Shown here piece after piece: positions 6,435 through 8,108 of a stretch of 8,108 nucleotides of DNA. The number at the start of each line of letters is the position of its first letter. The stretch's first letter is position 1. Made by a program: the position numbers and the translations under genes. The notes beneath the pieces were generated by a model, which worked only from the letters and a program-made list of their open reading frames with translations, had not been told where the DNA came from and searched no databases. Source of the stretch: CAYMRB01 sp964392615 (GTDB lineage Bacteria > Planctomycetota > UBA8108); assembly GCA_964392615.1 (NCBI GenBank), contig CAYMRB010000450.1:1-8108 (forward strand), written 5' to 3'.

Positions 6435-7889
6435 ATGACAGCCCCTAGAGACACGTGGGAAAACCCGTTGGCGACCCGCTACGCGTCGAGCGCGATGCTG
6501 CGGATCTTCTCGGATGACAGTCGTTACCGGACCTGGCGACGCCTGTGGGTCGCGCTCGCCGAGGCCGAGTCCGAGCTCGGTCTGTCGATCTCGCCCGCGC
6601 AGGTCGACCAGATGCGGCAGCACGTCGACGACATCGACTACGACCGCGTCGCCGAGTGGGAGGGCGAGCTGCGCCACGACGTGATGGCGCACATCCGCAC
6701 GTTCGGCGAGTGCTGCCCGGACGCCGCGCCGATCATCCACCTCGGCGCGACGAGCTGCTTCGTCACCGACAACGCCGACGCGATCCTGATCCGCGACGCG
6801 CTCGAGCTCGTCCGCGCGCGACTCGGTCGTCTGCTCGCGGCATTCGAGCGCTTCGCGACCGAGCACCGCAGCCTCCCGACGCTCGCGTACACGCACTTCC
6901 AGCCCGCGCAGCTGACGACGGTCGGCAAGCGTGCCGCGCTGTGGGCGCAGGACTTCTTGCTCGACCTCGACGAGATCGAGCACCGCATCGAGCGACTGCG
7001 GTTCCGCGGCGTCAAGGGAACCACCGGCACGCAAGCGAGCTTCCTCGGCCTCTTCGACGGCGACTCGTCGCGAGTCGAGGAACTCGACCGCCTCGTCAGC
7101 GAGAAGATGGGCTTCGAGGCCCGCTTTCGCATCACCGGACAGACCTACACGCGCAAGCAGGACGACGCGGTGCTCCACGCGCTGTCGGGCGTCGCGCAAT
7201 CGGCGCACAAGGTCTCGAACGACGTGCGACTACTGCAGCGGCTCGGCGAGATGGAGGAGCCGTTCGGCACCAGTCAGGTCGGCTCGTCGGCGATGCCGTA
7301 CAAGCGCAACCCGATGCGCATGGAGCGCGTCTCGTCGCTCGCCAAGTTCGTCATCAGCGCGGCGCAGAACGGCGCCTGGGTGCACGGGACGCAGTGGTTC
7401 GAGCGCACCCTCGACGATTCCGCCAATCGTCGGATGTCGATTCCCGAGGCGTTCCTCGGCATCGATGCGATCCTCATCCTGATGCACAACGTCGTCGACG
7501 GCCTCGTCGTTTACCCCGAGGTCGTCAACCGAACGCTCGAGGACGAGCTCGCGTTCATGGCGAGCGAGAACCTCATGATGCTCGCGGTTCGCGAGGGAGG
7601 CGACCGACAGCAGCTTCACGAGCGCATCCGCGACCACGCGATGCAGGTCACGCAGGCGCGACGCAGCGGCGGGGCGCGCAACGATCTTCTCGAGCGCTTG
7701 GCGGCCGATCCGGCCTTCGCCGCCGTCAAGGACCGCATCGGCGAGATCTGCGACCCGAAGGACTACATCGGGCGCTGCCCGGAGCAGGTCGATCGGTTCT
7801 TCCGCGACGAGGTCGCGCCGGCCCTCGCGCGTCTCGCGTTGCCGCAGGGCGATGCGAAGGACGACCTGCACGAAGACGTGCGGGTCTGA
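6435..7889 (+). CDS. purB: Adenylosuccinate lyase, human-like type
   Basis: PurB cleaves SAICAR to AICAR and adenylosuccinate to AMP, both releasing fumarate, in the purine pathway; it is a cytosolic homotetramer of the fumarase/aspartase superfamily. The 484-residue protein shows RHDVMAH (80-86), the substrate loop IHLGATS (101-107), THFQPAQLTT (153-162) with the general-acid His154, RGVKGTTGTQASF (191-203), and the signature GSSAMPYKRNPM (283-294) with the catalytic serine in the mobile loop. It also has QWFERTLDDSANRR (320-333). As I recall human ADSL, these blocks and the N-terminal PLA.RYAS..M..FSD...RTWR.LW are shared, so it resembles that branch more than E. coli PurB. The frame extends back to 6306, but the first 43 codons look non-coding and overlap the divergent gene; ATG 6435 starts just before the conserved N-terminus. 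No ribosome site is evident. Confidence 0.95.
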   Translation: MTAPRDTWENPLATRYASSAMLRIFSDDSRYRTWRRLWVALAEAESELGLSISPAQVDQMRQHVDDIDYDRVAEWEGELRHDVMAHIRTFGECCPDAAPIIHLGATSCFVTDNADAILIRDALELVRARLGRLLAAFERFATEHRSLPTLAYTHFQPAQLTTVGKRAALWAQDFLLDLDEIEHRIERLRFRGVKGTTGTQASFLGLFDGDSSRVEELDRLVSEKMGFEARFRITGQTYTRKQDDAVLHALSGVAQSAHKVSNDVRLLQRLGEMEEPFGTSQVGSSAMPYKRNPMRMERVSSLAKFVISAAQNGAWVHGTQWFERTLDDSANRRMSIPEAFLGIDAILILMHNVVDGLVVYPEVVNRTLEDELAFMASENLMMLAVREGGDRQQLHERIRDHAMQVTQARRSGGARNDLLERLAADPAFAAVKDRIGEICDPKDYIGRCPEQVDRFFRDEVAPALARLALPQGDAKDDLHEDVRV

Positions 7890-7892
7890 CAC

Positions 7893-8108
7893 GTGGAAGG
7901 ACAGGTCATACGCAAGTCCGTCCGCAACGTGCGCGTGCGCACGGACGACGGCGAAGTGCTGCTGTGCTCGATCCGCGGGCGCTTTCGCGATCGCGGCGAG
8001 ACGGATCGCTTGCCGGTCGTCGTCGGCGATCGAGTCGTCGTCAGCCCGACGAGTGAAGGCGAGGCGGTCCTCGAGGAGATCCTGCCGCGGCGCACCGAGA
8101 TGCGTCGC
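7893..8108 (+). CDS. rsgA: Ribosome small subunit-dependent GTPase A, N-terminal part (3' truncated)
   Basis: The first 72 codons of a gene leaving the right edge begin at GTG 7893, 3 bases after the purB stop, so it is probably co-transcribed with purB. The visible part matches the N-terminal OB-fold of RsgA (YjeQ): GQVIRKSVRNVRVRTDDGE (3-21), LLCSIRGRFR (23-32), VVVGDRVVV (42-50) and the closing EEILPRRTEMRR (61-72), where the family has an I-x-P-R-x-x-x-L-x-R element leading to the GTPase domain. RsgA is a circularly permuted GTPase that checks late 30S subunit maturation. The G motifs and the zinc knuckle lie outside the window. The call rests on the OB-domain pattern alone, but the order and spacing are characteristic. 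No good ribosome site precedes the GTG; translation may be coupled to purB. Confidence 0.8.
   Translation, partial: MEGQVIRKSVRNVRVRTDDGEVLLCSIRGRFRDRGETDRLPVVVGDRVVVSPTSEGEAVLEEILPRRTEMRR

Overview
The window is GC-rich chromosomal DNA, densely packed and mostly of housekeeping type. Several traits suggest a Planctomycetota-like or other deep-branching Gram-negative bacterium: a secreted protein joining a small beta-domain, TPRs and a Peptidase_MA-type metalloprotease, a lipoprotein with a PQQ-type beta-propeller, and an adenylosuccinate lyase of the human-like type. This placement is inference from gene content and protein style; no rRNA or other marker is present. I see no tRNA, rRNA, CRISPR array, insertion sequence or phage gene, and no stretch over 300 bases without a gene.

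Layout. Positions 3-4530 carry a left-to-right cluster: the 3' end of an unrecognised gene, an 84-residue hypothetical protein, a lipoprotein with a PQQ-like propeller, tilS (tRNA-Ile lysidine synthetase), and two RimJ/RimL-like GNAT acetyltransferases. tilS and both GNAT genes are joined by ATGA stop/start overlaps, so they are very probably co-translated. Next comes a convergent gene on the minus strand (4537-6312), a predicted secreted TPR/zinc-metalloprotease protein whose stop lies only 6 bases from the end of the second GNAT gene. A divergent region of 122 bases separates it from purB (6435-7889, adenylosuccinate lyase). purB is followed after 3 bases by the start of rsgA (ribosome-assembly GTPase), which runs off the right edge.

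Function. tilS and rsgA serve translation (tRNA decoding, 30S maturation), purB serves purine synthesis, and the GNAT pair may modify a ribosomal protein or a small molecule. The lipoprotein and the peptidase act outside the cytoplasm. I found no clear new biological system. The points most worth checking are the tilS-GNAT-GNAT coupling, the architecture of the secreted peptidase, the human-like PurB with a possible leaderless promoter, and a perfect inverted repeat just before the lipoprotein gene.
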